A DNA stretch of 64,000 bases from NCBI GenBank assembly GCA_020636195.1, contig JACJYH010000005.1, forward strand, positions 1 through 64,000, given 5' to 3'. The notes under the pieces are model-generated. The model did not search any database. It had not been told where the DNA came from and worked only from the letters and a program-made list of their open reading frames with translations. Source of the DNA: Lewinellaceae bacterium. Its GTDB lineage: Bacteria > Bacteroidota > Bacteroidia > Chitinophagales > Saprospiraceae. Of the stretch, positions 15,386-24,299 are shown in pieces (the stretch's first letter is position 1; every line of letters begins with the position of its first letter). The position numbers and the translations under genes were made by a program.

Positions 15386-15880
15386 ATGTCAATAATTCAA
15401 TTAGCTAAATATGTCGTTCTTTATTGTAATTTAAATGGGATTGATATATCTCATTTGAAACTACAAAAGTTACTTTATTACATACAAAGTTGGCATTTAG
15501 TGTATTTTGAAAAGGAATTACTGTTTAGCGATACACCAGAAGCATGGTTAAACGGTCCTGTTTATACAACTGTATATTCTGATTATTTTCATAAGCAAGG
15601 TTATAAAATGAATGATCTTATTGTTTTGGATCAGGACAATTCAAATCTTGAGAAAGAGTATTCTGAGCTAAGTAACAAATTAGCAGATAAAGCAGCATTA
15701 GTTGACAAAGTATTATTAAAATATTCAACATTGACTGCAGAAAAGCTAGTTTTATTGACACACTGTGAAATGCCTTGGAGCAAAGCAAGAGAAAAGTGCG
15801 AAGACATGACATGTAGAGAGCCAATATCTATTGATGACATGTATTCTTATTATTCTAGCTTAATAACTAATAAAGCTTAG
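15386..15880 (+). CDS. Panacea-domain (DUF4065/SocA-like) antitoxin
   Basis: 164 aa from the ATG after the promoter. The motif LKLQKLLYYIQSWHLVYF followed by PEAWLNGPVYTTVYSDY is diagnostic of the Panacea/DUF4065 domain, a versatile antitoxin domain that pairs with many unrelated toxins and includes the phage-type SocA. The C-terminal half is helical, ending in an acidic/Ser-Tyr tail. It would neutralise the product of the neighbouring gene 14 nt downstream. That neighbour is frameshifted here, so the antitoxin may now be an orphan. It sits near the right end of the accessory region, as TA modules often do. Confidence 0.85.
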   Translation: MSIIQLAKYVVLYCNLNGIDISHLKLQKLLYYIQSWHLVYFEKELLFSDTPEAWLNGPVYTTVYSDYFHKQGYKMNDLIVLDQDNSNLEKEYSELSNKLADKAALVDKVLLKYSTLTAEKLVLLTHCEMPWSKAREKCEDMTCREPISIDDMYSYYSSLITNKA

Positions 15881-15894
15881 CAAGTTGTTTATTT

Positions 15895-16387
15895 ATGTAC
15901 GACCAAATAGGTGTTGAAATTTTACAGCAGTTAGACGAAGAAAACATCAGTTTGAAATATGATCCCAAAAGAGAAGTTAATATAAAACAACCGCTTCATT
16001 GTAAACCGATCTTTGATTATCACTTTCTAAATATAGATATTGAACCATCTTATTGTGTTTGTAAATCAGATTTACCAAAATGTTTATTTGCAATACTTTA
16101 GAAAGGTAAAAGAAATATCCAACAAGACTCTTAATAATTGTATTGAAAATCTCAAACATTTCAAGATTACTAGTCAGCCAAATAAAGAAGAAATTCGTTT
16201 ATATAAATTATTAGTTCTAAAGAATGAAAACGCAAAAATTGATCACAATAATATGCCATTGTTTGGTCATTTTGAACTTTGGACATCTGAAGAGTCTTCC
16301 CCACGAGTATTTTTTATAGTTGGGAGAATGGGTTTGTTAAATATACTACTCATAGACTTTAATCATGAAATTCATCGTAGAAAATAA
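15895..16387 (+). pseudogene. Probable toxin partner of the Panacea antitoxin, frameshifted
   Basis: Frame 1 reads MYDQIGVEILQQLDEENISL to DLPKC and stops at 16101; frame 2 continues the same protein (YLQYFRKVKEISNKTLNNC onward) to the stop at 16387. Joining them near 16083 needs a one-base shift in ATGTTTATTTG and gives about 163 aa. The C-terminus GHFELWT...VFFIVGRMGLLNILLIDFNHEIH is well formed, so the break looks recent, or is a base-calling error, or programmed. I do not recognise the toxin family. Position after a Panacea gene with 14 nt spacing is the basis for the toxin call. Confidence 0.6.
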
Positions 16388-16424
16388 GAATTTTCTCTTG
16401 TTTTCTTTTCTTCCACCTACTTTT

Positions 16425-16444
16425 GTTGCCCAACCGTTGCCCAA
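16425..16444. repeat. Two GTTGCCCAA direct repeats, possible integration-site arm
   Basis: GTTGCCCAA is at 16425-16433 and 16436-16444, an 11-bp period. It lies where accessory content ends and core-like genes begin; a recombinase-site role is only inferred. Confidence 0.35.
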
Positions 16445-16545
16445 TCGCCTGAATCCCTTTATTTATAAGCATTTCAGGATAATGTATTGGGAAGTAAAGT
16501 TAATTTCCTTTAAAGGTAAATGATATTTATTTGAAGCTAATATAT

Positions 16546-16553
16546 ATTTTTGC
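16546..16553 (+). promoter_or_regulatory. -7 promoter box TATTTTTG
   Basis: TATTTTTG lies 18 nt before the ATG at 16572 and fits TAnnTTTG. No clear -33 was found. Confidence 0.5.
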
Positions 16554-16571
16554 AAAAGATTGCACATTCAT

Positions 16572-18461
16572 ATGAATCATACATTAAAACGGGTAAAAAA
16601 ATCAGAGAAGCCGGTAGCAACCAGTAAGCTTCCTTCCATGAATGTATTGTGGCATATTCTGGGCGTAGTTATAATTATTGCATCTACTTACTTTTTCTAT
16701 CGTGGTGCTTTGAATAATGCGTTTGTCAATTGGGACGACCAAGTCTATGTAGAGGAACAACCTTTGGTATTGGAAAAAGAGTATGCTGCTCTATGGAAGA
16801 CTCCAGTATCTCTCAATTATCATCCATTGACGATGACGTCTTTGGCAGCACAAGTGCCAAAAGATGTCAAGAAATTATCACCGAAGCCATTCATTCATGT
16901 CAATATCTGGCTACATATTTTTAATAGCATTTTAGTTTTCATTTTGATATGGAACATCCATCGAAGAAATTGGTGGGTTGCTATTTTTACTGCATTGATA
17001 TTTGCGCTGCATCCTACCCATGTGGAGTCTGTAGTGTGGGTTTCAGAGCGAAAAGATGTACTGTATTCCTTCTTTTTTTTATTGGCGTGTATCAGTTACT
17101 GGCAGTACCTGCAAAAGAAAAACATTGGGTGGTTTGTGTTTGCATTTGTCTTATTTGTATGTAGTGTTTTGTCAAAAGCGGTAGCTGTGACCTTGCCTTT
17201 GGTCTTGTTGCTCTTGGATTATTGGCAAAACAGATCATTTAAAGATAAGCAATTATGGATTGAAAAAATTCCGTTTTTTGTTGTGTCTTTATTTTTTGGA
17301 TTAATGGCCATAAGTGTACAAGGAGGAGGTGATTTTGGTGGACTTTTAACGCTTGCTGGAGAAAAAACCAAAGCATTGGCTGGGATAGAGGTATTCACAA
17401 TTTGGGAAAGAATCCAATTTGCTTCCTATGGTTTTATAAATTATATCTTTAAATTTTTTGCTCCCATTCATTTAAGCGCTTTTTATCCATATCCTGAAGG
17501 TAACTCCTTGGGAGCGTTTGGTATAGCATATCCATTGTTGGTAGTAGTTTTAGGAGGATTAACTGTATGGTCAATGAAACGTACAAAGATTTTTGCCTTT
17601 AGCTTAGGATTTTACTTTATAACTATTGCCCTTGTATTGCAATTTATTTCTGTGGGATTGGCCATTACAGCTGACAGATATACTTACATTCCTTATATCG
17701 GATTGGGTTTTTGTGTGATGTATATTTTGGATACATGGTTGGTGCCATTGGCTTCTTACATGAAGTATGCGGTTTCAATTGTTTTGGGTATTGTATTGAT
17801 TTATTTTGGCCTACAAACACAAAAACAAGCTATGGTATGGAAGGATAGCGAAACCTTATGGAGCCAAGTTTTGGAAATCTATCCAACGTGTGATCTTGCA
17901 TTGGGAAATAGAGGAAATTATAGAGGAAAGAATGGCAATATACAAGGAGCAATGCAGGATTTTGAAGTTGCTATTTCTGATGGATGTGACGAAGGTAATG
18001 TATATGAAGGCTTGGGAAATTGTTATGGATCTCTCGCAATGCAACAACCCTCAAACAAGGATGAATTGGTGCAAAAATCAATAATGATGTATCAAAAGGC
18101 TATCGAAATAGACTCTACAAAGGTCAATGTTTATATCAACCTTGGCATCACTCAGGTACAGACTAATTCAAAAGATGCCATAATTACTTTAGAAAAAGCA
18201 CTTGCCATGGCACCATTTAAGGAAGCTTATATCTTACCTGCCTATGGCGCTGCTTTGATAAATGTAGGTCAAAATGATAAAGCTATTCAAGTACTTTCAC
18301 AAACCATCCAAAAACATGGAAGCCGTGTAGATGTGCTTTATAACAGAGCATTAGCATATACCAATTTGGGTAATATAGCAGCTGCAAAGGCGGACTTAAA
18401 TGCGGTGCTCGCTATAAATCCTAACCATGAAGGAGCCAAGGCTAAACTCTCGGAATTGTAA
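16572..18461 (+). CDS. TMTC-like GT-C glycosyltransferase with C-terminal TPRs
   Basis: 629 aa from ATG 16572; a TTG at 16560 is an alternative. The N-terminal two-thirds (about residues 20-420) is a polytopic membrane domain with some ten hydrophobic helices. The first luminal/periplasmic loop carries FVNWDDQVYVEE, where the Asp pair is the usual GT-C catalytic element, and HPTHVESVVWVSERKDVLY is a hallmark of the TMTC/DUF1736 group. The C-terminal 200 residues are TPR repeats (ALGNRGNYRGKNG, VYINLGITQVQ, VLYNRALAYTNLG). The family transfers sugars (mannose in animals) from lipid carriers; the bacterial acceptor is unknown. It appears monocistronic with its own promoter. Confidence 0.8.
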   Translation: MNHTLKRVKKSEKPVATSKLPSMNVLWHILGVVIIIASTYFFYRGALNNAFVNWDDQVYVEEQPLVLEKEYAALWKTPVSLNYHPLTMTSLAAQVPKDVKKLSPKPFIHVNIWLHIFNSILVFILIWNIHRRNWWVAIFTALIFALHPTHVESVVWVSERKDVLYSFFFLLACISYWQYLQKKNIGWFVFAFVLFVCSVLSKAVAVTLPLVLLLLDYWQNRSFKDKQLWIEKIPFFVVSLFFGLMAISVQGGGDFGGLLTLAGEKTKALAGIEVFTIWERIQFASYGFINYIFKFFAPIHLSAFYPYPEGNSLGAFGIAYPLLVVVLGGLTVWSMKRTKIFAFSLGFYFITIALVLQFISVGLAITADRYTYIPYIGLGFCVMYILDTWLVPLASYMKYAVSIVLGIVLIYFGLQTQKQAMVWKDSETLWSQVLEIYPTCDLALGNRGNYRGKNGNIQGAMQDFEVAISDGCDEGNVYEGLGNCYGSLAMQQPSNKDELVQKSIMMYQKAIEIDSTKVNVYINLGITQVQTNSKDAIITLEKALAMAPFKEAYILPAYGAALINVGQNDKAIQVLSQTIQKHGSRVDVLYNRALAYTNLGNIAAAKADLNAVLAINPNHEGAKAKLSEL

Positions 18462-18612
18462 TGCGCTGACATTGTAATGTTGTTATCTTTCAATGTTATT
18501 TTGTAGTCCAACAGTTATACAATATCCAGAACCACTATATTTATAGATTTTATGAAGGTAATAGTAAATCGCAACATCTTCAAAACCAATAAGAAATGAA
18601 GCCACAATAAAT

Positions 18613-18689
18613 TTAACAACAAATTTATTGTTAAAAAATTTAACAACATAATTATTGTTATGTATCTTTGCCAATAAAATTATTGTTAA
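18613..18689 (+). promoter_or_regulatory. Three phased palindromic operator sites over a promoter
   Basis: Site 1 (18613-18634) and site 2 (18640-18661) have the form TTAACAA-N8-TTGTTAA (site 2 ends in T). Site 3 (18668-18689) is TTGCCAA-N8-TTGTTAA. Starts are 27 and 28 bp apart. The -7 box lies between sites 2 and 3, and the GTG start follows site 3 directly. Confidence 0.8.
18663..18670 (+). promoter_or_regulatory. -7 promoter box TATCTTTG between operators
   Basis: TATCTTTG fits TAnnTTTG and overlaps the left arm of operator site 3 by three bases. The GTG start is at 18690. Repressor binding here would block transcription of the ATPase pair. Confidence 0.65.
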
Positions 18690-19847
18690 GTGAAATGGAT
18701 TCGACCAAATACAATTACAGGTTCTGTTGCTCAAGGTGCTAAATATTTTAGAAGAAAAGACATAGAAGACAAAATATGGCACGAACTGCAAAAAGGAAAT
18801 AGTGTACTTTTCCTAGCTCCTAGAAGAGTGGGCAAATCTTCTATAATATCTTACATGGCCGACAATCCAGCAGATGGATTTTGCTGCAAATATGAAGATA
18901 TAGAGTCTGACAGTTCTATTCAAGATTTTTATAAGCGACTGATCCGAATGTCTCTTGACTCACTTACAAAATATGGTAAAGTCAAAAAAGGGATTTCTGG
19001 ATGGTGGAATAGCTGGACTATAGAATCCATAGGAAAAGATAATGTGGGAATAGTTAAGGCGGAAGTAGATCATAGGAAGGAATTTAAGAATTTATTAGGT
19101 GAGCTAAAAAAGAACGAAGAAAAAGTAGCTTTATTTCTGGATGAATTTCCGGATGTGATATTAAAACTTTCAAAGAATAATGAAGCAGAACAGCTATTGG
19201 AAGATGTGAGACATCTTTGCCATGATGATCAATTTAAAGGTACATTTACTTTGGTATTACTTGGTTCAGTTGGACTCGCACATATTGTAAAGCAAGTAAC
19301 CGGTAGAAGCCACAAAATAAACCAGTTACACAAGGAACATTTACCATCATTGGAGAGAACTAAAGCTGAAGATTTTCTTGACTTTCTCTTACAAGGTGCC
19401 ACAATGAAACTAGGTAGTAACGAAAGAGAATATCTACTCAATAAAGTAGGCAATTATATCCCTTTTTACATTCAGCTGTTGATTGAAGAATGCGATGATA
19501 GCTTATACATGGAACAGAGAGAAAAATTAACTTGTATAGACATCGATAAGGCTTATGCTTCATTATTGAAAAAGAATGAGCATTTCCAAGATTGGGATGA
19601 AAGGCTTTCTAAATATTTTTCAGAAAAATACAGATTTCTCCACCAAGTATTAACTCAATGTGCACGAAAAGGAAGTATTTCTTTACTCGATATTCTTGAC
19701 ATCGGAGTAAAATATGGGAACGACTTATATTGGAAAGCCGATATTGATGACATACTAGTCGCAGATGGTTATATTACTGCGGATGAGGATAATTATACGT
19801 TTATTTCTCCACTAATGCGGGATTGGTGGAAACTTCGACACCCATAA
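18690..19847 (+). CDS. P-loop ATPase (AAA/STAND-like, ATPase_2 type), first gene of a two-ATPase operon
   Basis: 385 aa with a GTG start fixed by the promoter/operator layout. Walker A is APRRVGKSS (residues 43-51) and Walker B is VALFLDE (146-152). After the ATPase core comes a helical lid and a C-terminal region (about 300-385) that looks like a winged helix (GSISLLDILDI, VADGYITADEDNYTFISP). This resembles the ATPase_2/archaeal-type ATPases related to STAND proteins. No nuclease, protease or membrane segment is visible. The next ATPase gene begins 11 nt downstream, so the products probably act together. Autoregulation through the winged helix at the three operators is a guess. No close homologue with known function comes to mind. 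Confidence 0.7.
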   Translation: MKWIRPNTITGSVAQGAKYFRRKDIEDKIWHELQKGNSVLFLAPRRVGKSSIISYMADNPADGFCCKYEDIESDSSIQDFYKRLIRMSLDSLTKYGKVKKGISGWWNSWTIESIGKDNVGIVKAEVDHRKEFKNLLGELKKNEEKVALFLDEFPDVILKLSKNNEAEQLLEDVRHLCHDDQFKGTFTLVLLGSVGLAHIVKQVTGRSHKINQLHKEHLPSLERTKAEDFLDFLLQGATMKLGSNEREYLLNKVGNYIPFYIQLLIEECDDSLYMEQREKLTCIDIDKAYASLLKKNEHFQDWDERLSKYFSEKYRFLHQVLTQCARKGSISLLDILDIGVKYGNDLYWKADIDDILVADGYITADEDNYTFISPLMRDWWKLRHP

Positions 19848-19858
19848 AAGACAAGATC

Positions 19859-22432
19859 ATGAGACAAGAATATATACAATATCAGAACGCCAATCAAAGC
19901 TTTGAAGAAGTAGCCGAAAACTTTGTCGTAAGACGAAAGGAATTCGAACGAGTAATGGCCGAAATTAGAAATTATGATGGCTATTCATCATTTCAGCACA
20001 CAGTATTTGTTGGCAGAAGGGGCAGTGGAAAATCAACAATACTCAGACGAATTCAAGCTGAACTATCGATGGATAAAGCACTCAATGAAAGGTATGAAGT
20101 GGTTAGGCTTGCTGAAGAACAAACATTTATCTACAAGCTGTACGACTTATGGGATTATGTGATTAGAGAGATGAATGTATTGGGTTATGCAATACAGATA
20201 CCGGATTTTAGGGATTATAGGGATGACATGAAACAGTTTTCAAAAATACTTCATGAACTCATCACTGACCAACTAAAAAAGAAAAAGAAACAACTCATTC
20301 TCCTCTTGGACAATATTGATAGAATCCTGAGTTTGGGTAATCATCATGAAGAAGCATCTCTATTGAGAGAATTACTTATCAATTTTAAAGAGATAAGAAT
20401 TATAGGCGGCAGTACAGTGATGTCAGAACATTTTTGGAAATATGACAAGCCTTTTTATCAATTTTTTTCTATAAAAATGCTTGAGCCTTTAACCAATCAA
20501 GAAATAAAAGCACTATTTAATCATTGGAGCGAAAAAAGAAAACTACCGGAAATTAAGAACATCATGGAGAAGTCTCCGGGAAAGCTCCAGAGCATTAGAA
20601 TGCTAACCGATGGTATGCCAAGAACGATGTCATTATTTGTCGATATTCTACTCAATCAATCAGTAAATAATGGTTATCAGTACCTTCAATTTATTGTAGA
20701 TAAAGCGACGCCCATTTATCAAGAGAGACTTGCATTGATATCTGAAGCGCAAAAAAAAGTATTTTCTGAATTGGCCTTTTTTTGGGATGCCGCAAGTGTG
20801 GAAGATTTGATACCTAAATGCAATATGGAGGGGAAATTGATCTCAGCCTTACTCAAACAATTGACAGATATCAAGTATGTCGAAAAAATAAAAGGAAAAA
20901 CCAAAAACAACTTATACAGAGTAGAAGAGCGATTTTTCAACCTATGGTTCAATATGACTCAAGGTGGTTTGCAGCATAGAGCTATAGCAAAAGCTTTGTC
21001 AGATTTTTTAGAAAGTTGGTATGATGCAACCGAATTAAATAGTTATTGTGCGAATTTTGCGTTGCATATGAGCCATAATAAAGTATCACAAGAACATATC
21101 AAGGCCATGTCACATGCATTGATGTCAAGTAAATTCATCAAATGGGATATAAAGAGGAATTTTTATAAAAACCTAGAAAAATCTAACACCATAAATAAAG
21201 AAGATCTTAACGATCTAAAATCCTACTTCAGTGATATTGATGTAGAAATAGATACAGCTTTTGAGCAAGGAGATTATCGCAAAGCTATAGAATTACTCCA
21301 TTTATCAGATATTGATGAAGGTAAGAGGTATTTTGGACTTGGACTTGCCTACCATGAGCTTCAGGATTATATCTATGCAGAAAAATATTACCTCAAAGCG
21401 ATTGAAAAAGGTAATGTGAAGGCGTTGAATAATATTGCGAATCTATATGCAGACCAAGGTAAGGTGGAGTATGCAGAAAAATATTACCTCCAAGCGATTA
21501 AAAAAGGTTATGTGAAGGCATTGAATAATATTGCAAATCTATATGTAGGACAAGAAAAGCAAGAGCAATCAGAAGCACTTTACCTGCAATCTATTGAAAG
21601 AGGTGATGTAAATGCATTGAATAATCTTGCGAATCTATATGCAGACCAAGGTAAGGTGGAGCTAGCAGAAACATATTACCTCAAAGCGATTGAAAAAAGT
21701 CATGTGGATGCATTGATTAATCTTGCAATTCTATATCAAGAGCAAGGAAAACATGAGGAGGCAGAAACATATTACCTCCAAGCCATTGATAAAGGTGATG
21801 TGGACGCATTGAATAATCTTGCAAATCTATATCAAGAGCAAGGAAAACAGGACGATGCAGAAGCATATTACCTCCAAGCCATTGATAAAGGTCATGTGGA
21901 TGCATTGTTCAATCTTGCGAATCTATATCAAGAGCAAGGAAAACATGAGGAGGCAGAAACATATTACCTTCAAGCCATTGAAAAAGGTTATGTAAATGCA
22001 TTGAATAATCTTTTACTATTAAAATTTGAAAGTGGGAAAAAGGCAGAAATTAAAGAACTACTAAATAAATCAATAGATGTAATAAATGATAATTGGGATT
22101 ATCTAAACGCTGAATTTGCCGCCATCCTATCACTTTACCTAGGAGATCTAGATCGATTTAATAAATTGTATGCACCATATAAAATCAATGGAACTGCATC
22201 TTCACTCATGCTCATTACCTTACTTTATCTAAAACAAATACATTTAGTTCATCAGTACTTTGAAAACCATATTCAAGCCAAGGAAGATTTTAAACCCTTG
22301 TATTTTGCTGTCCTACATTTATTAGAAAATAAAGATCAGGAAATACTCAGAATGCCGCCCGAAATCAATGAAATTGTAATGGATATCGTTAATGATGTCA
22401 AATCAAAACAAGCCTTTTATTCGATAAAATAA
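19859..22432 (+). CDS. STAND-like P-loop ATPase with tandem 32-residue TPR/Sel1-like repeats
   Basis: 857 aa from ATG 19859; the frame is open twelve codons further into the upstream gene. Walker A is VGRRGSGKST (residues 51-60); Walker B is LILLLDNID (about 147-154). A winged-helix-like region follows (about 290-370, FSELAFFWDAASVEDLI to YRVEERFFNLWF), then helical repeats. Residues 522-713 are six exact 32-residue units of the type ALNNLANLYQEQGKHEEAE, preceded by one looser unit. The C-terminal 140 residues are helical. The order NTPase, winged helix, superstructure-forming repeats is that of STAND sensor proteins, but there is no N-terminal effector; that role may fall to the partner ATPase or a host factor. 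Confidence 0.75.
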   Translation: MRQEYIQYQNANQSFEEVAENFVVRRKEFERVMAEIRNYDGYSSFQHTVFVGRRGSGKSTILRRIQAELSMDKALNERYEVVRLAEEQTFIYKLYDLWDYVIREMNVLGYAIQIPDFRDYRDDMKQFSKILHELITDQLKKKKKQLILLLDNIDRILSLGNHHEEASLLRELLINFKEIRIIGGSTVMSEHFWKYDKPFYQFFSIKMLEPLTNQEIKALFNHWSEKRKLPEIKNIMEKSPGKLQSIRMLTDGMPRTMSLFVDILLNQSVNNGYQYLQFIVDKATPIYQERLALISEAQKKVFSELAFFWDAASVEDLIPKCNMEGKLISALLKQLTDIKYVEKIKGKTKNNLYRVEERFFNLWFNMTQGGLQHRAIAKALSDFLESWYDATELNSYCANFALHMSHNKVSQEHIKAMSHALMSSKFIKWDIKRNFYKNLEKSNTINKEDLNDLKSYFSDIDVEIDTAFEQGDYRKAIELLHLSDIDEGKRYFGLGLAYHELQDYIYAEKYYLKAIEKGNVKALNNIANLYADQGKVEYAEKYYLQAIKKGYVKALNNIANLYVGQEKQEQSEALYLQSIERGDVNALNNLANLYADQGKVELAETYYLKAIEKSHVDALINLAILYQEQGKHEEAETYYLQAIDKGDVDALNNLANLYQEQGKQDDAEAYYLQAIDKGHVDALFNLANLYQEQGKHEEAETYYLQAIEKGYVNALNNLLLLKFESGKKAEIKELLNKSIDVINDNWDYLNAEFAAILSLYLGDLDRFNKLYAPYKINGTASSLMLITLLYLKQIHLVHQYFENHIQAKEDFKPLYFAVLHLLENKDQEILRMPPEINEIVMDIVNDVKSKQAFYSIK
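21422..21997 (+). repeat. Six 96-bp in-frame tandem repeats inside the second ATPase gene
   Basis: Units start every 96 bp from 21422 without any indel, each coding 32 residues. Adjacent units share long identical stretches (for example the segment around GAGCAAGGAAAACA), pointing to recent unit duplication. Confidence 0.9.
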
Positions 22433-22543
22433 ATGACATAATTGTAATATTCATAATTGATGGTCATTTCACTCAATCCAACATAGGTATTATCTTATTG
22501 TGGAATTCAATATTAGATCTGACACAATCCATAACTATCATAC

Positions 22544-24145
22544 TTACAAATTCACAACTTTATCCTTTGGATATTTTACCTTGTAACTGATACGGTATTT
22601 TCGAGATTGATTGGCTTCGATATCTTGTATCCAAGTCAATATACCTGTTTCTGAATTGATAGTGGCCTTGTCAGACTCCAAGAGTTCAACCGTGATCTCC
22701 GAGTTGTCACTGATAGGAATCTGATCTTTTAATGTCAAGCTAATTTTCTCAGTTTTATTGTTTTTTACAGTAATGACATACGTCAGTACTTGTACTTTAT
22801 TGGAAGAGAAAATCTTAGTGCTTGATTGATCTGTCATTTTTTCTTTTTTAACGACTACTTTCGGATCACGACCCATGTTGATGTTGAGTGTATCATTTGC
22901 TTGGTAAGGATTCAGAAACGTCTTACCGGTATATACATTATCAAAAATAATATTTGCCTCACCGGGCAATAAATTATATTCGGCATAGTCACCTATTTCT
23001 GCAAGAAGGAATACATCCTTTTGAATTTTTGGAACAGTATAATGCTTGAAAGTGGCAGGAATTTTAATTTCTTTGATAGCCAATGTATGCCCTTGTCCAT
23101 CTGAAACAATATCATAAGGCACATCAAAATCAAAACCAATGTTGAGTTGATTGTCATTGCTGGTTATCAGATCGTCTTGGATCCCAACGCCATCTTGAGC
23201 AACCATTTCCTCCTTCATTTTTGCTACTGAAGGTATGGTATTCTGTTGGTAAGCCCTCTGGTAGTTGGCGTAAAATTGTTGCATAAAATTGAGATGCCAA
23301 GCTCTCAAAATGGGTGTTTCATTGCTTTGGTTGGGAATGCCACTAGACAGTGACAGTTTGATGTTTTTCCAATCCAATCCCGAATTTTGACTGACATTGG
23401 CTTTATAGACCAAAGTGATAGGTTGTAAAATACTTTCAGCTCTGATATCGTACATTGGGTTCCAAGTGGCATTGGGACACAAATACTTGACCGCTATATT
23501 TGATAGAGATTTTGATCCTTTATTATATAATTGCAATACGATTTCACCTTGACCTGAAACTGAGTTTTGATTTTTTAAATTTGTAAATCTTTTTTCTAAA
23601 TTTGCCAGTTTGGTATTCAATTTTGACATCTTTCCTTCATAGGTTATCATATTATTTTCAATTTCAAGGCGCTTGGATTTATTATAATCTATGAGCTTTA
23701 TCAATTCTGCGGTTTGGAGGCCAGATTCTGTTCCTAAAACTGCCGTGTTTTGATCTAATATTTTAAGGATTTTGCCATCTGCATTCATAGATTGTTGGAT
23801 CAACCTTAGCTCATTATTGATAAGCTGAATGCTGTCTTTTAAATTCAACATTTCGACACTTAAATTTTCATCATTTGGTAATGAATTCAACCTATAACTA
23901 GTGGATAGGATATTAATATTTTTAGGAACAGATATCTGCATGCTAGACTCAAAAATGGCATTTGAGATGTTTTTTATTACACATTCAGAACTGCCTTCAG
24001 GTATCATTACTTGTGCGGAATGGCTCAATTCTACTCCTGAGAAATACACAGTTGCACTTTCTAATTTTGATGTAGTGACGATGGGTTTTTGAGCAAAAGA
24101 AATATTAAAACTCACAATGAGTACAATAAAAATGCTTGGTTTCAT
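22544..24145 (-). CDS. DUF4139/MuiA-like exported protein
   Basis: 533 aa from the ATG at 24145, which gives a signal peptide (MKPSIFIVLIVSFNISFAQ); eight more codons are open upstream. The N-terminal domain (about 20-120, ATVYFSGVELSHSAQVMIPEG) matches DUF4140, a coiled-coil segment follows (about 95-200), and the C-terminal half has the DUF4139 pattern (CPNATWNPMYDIRAESILQP, YKANVSQNSGLDWKNIKLSL). This is the mucoidy-inhibitor MuiA family, whose biochemical role is unknown. It is probably periplasmic or surface-located. Monocistronic, with 110 nt to the ATPase operon on the other strand. Confidence 0.8.
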   Translation of the reverse strand: MKPSIFIVLIVSFNISFAQKPIVTTSKLESATVYFSGVELSHSAQVMIPEGSSECVIKNISNAIFESSMQISVPKNINILSTSYRLNSLPNDENLSVEMLNLKDSIQLINNELRLIQQSMNADGKILKILDQNTAVLGTESGLQTAELIKLIDYNKSKRLEIENNMITYEGKMSKLNTKLANLEKRFTNLKNQNSVSGQGEIVLQLYNKGSKSLSNIAVKYLCPNATWNPMYDIRAESILQPITLVYKANVSQNSGLDWKNIKLSLSSGIPNQSNETPILRAWHLNFMQQFYANYQRAYQQNTIPSVAKMKEEMVAQDGVGIQDDLITSNDNQLNIGFDFDVPYDIVSDGQGHTLAIKEIKIPATFKHYTVPKIQKDVFLLAEIGDYAEYNLLPGEANIIFDNVYTGKTFLNPYQANDTLNINMGRDPKVVVKKEKMTDQSSTKIFSSNKVQVLTYVITVKNNKTEKISLTLKDQIPISDNSEITVELLESDKATINSETGILTWIQDIEANQSRKYRISYKVKYPKDKVVNL

Positions 24146-24299
24146 TTCGATTGGTATGATTTTGAACAATGAGGATGTGTGTCTATTGTAAAACGATGCT
24201 GAGTGGCTATATTGTCAGCATACCATGCACTTAACATTTTTTTAACCCAAATTGAAATTTTAAAAATCAAGGGTCACAGAATTGGGTCAAATTTTTGGG

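Noticed and set aside
16040..16387. Separate gene starting at the TTG at 16040
   Set aside because: Its first residues overlap the upstream frame of the same protein; a one-base shift explains both frames better as one broken gene.
18613..18689. CRISPR-like or iteron array suspected from 27-28 bp spacing
   Set aside because: Each unit is itself a palindrome centred over a promoter next to a start codon, which fits operators better.
21422..21997. CRISPR array suspected from regular 96-bp periodicity
   Set aside because: The repeats are in-frame protein-coding units without spacers, inside an intact gene.
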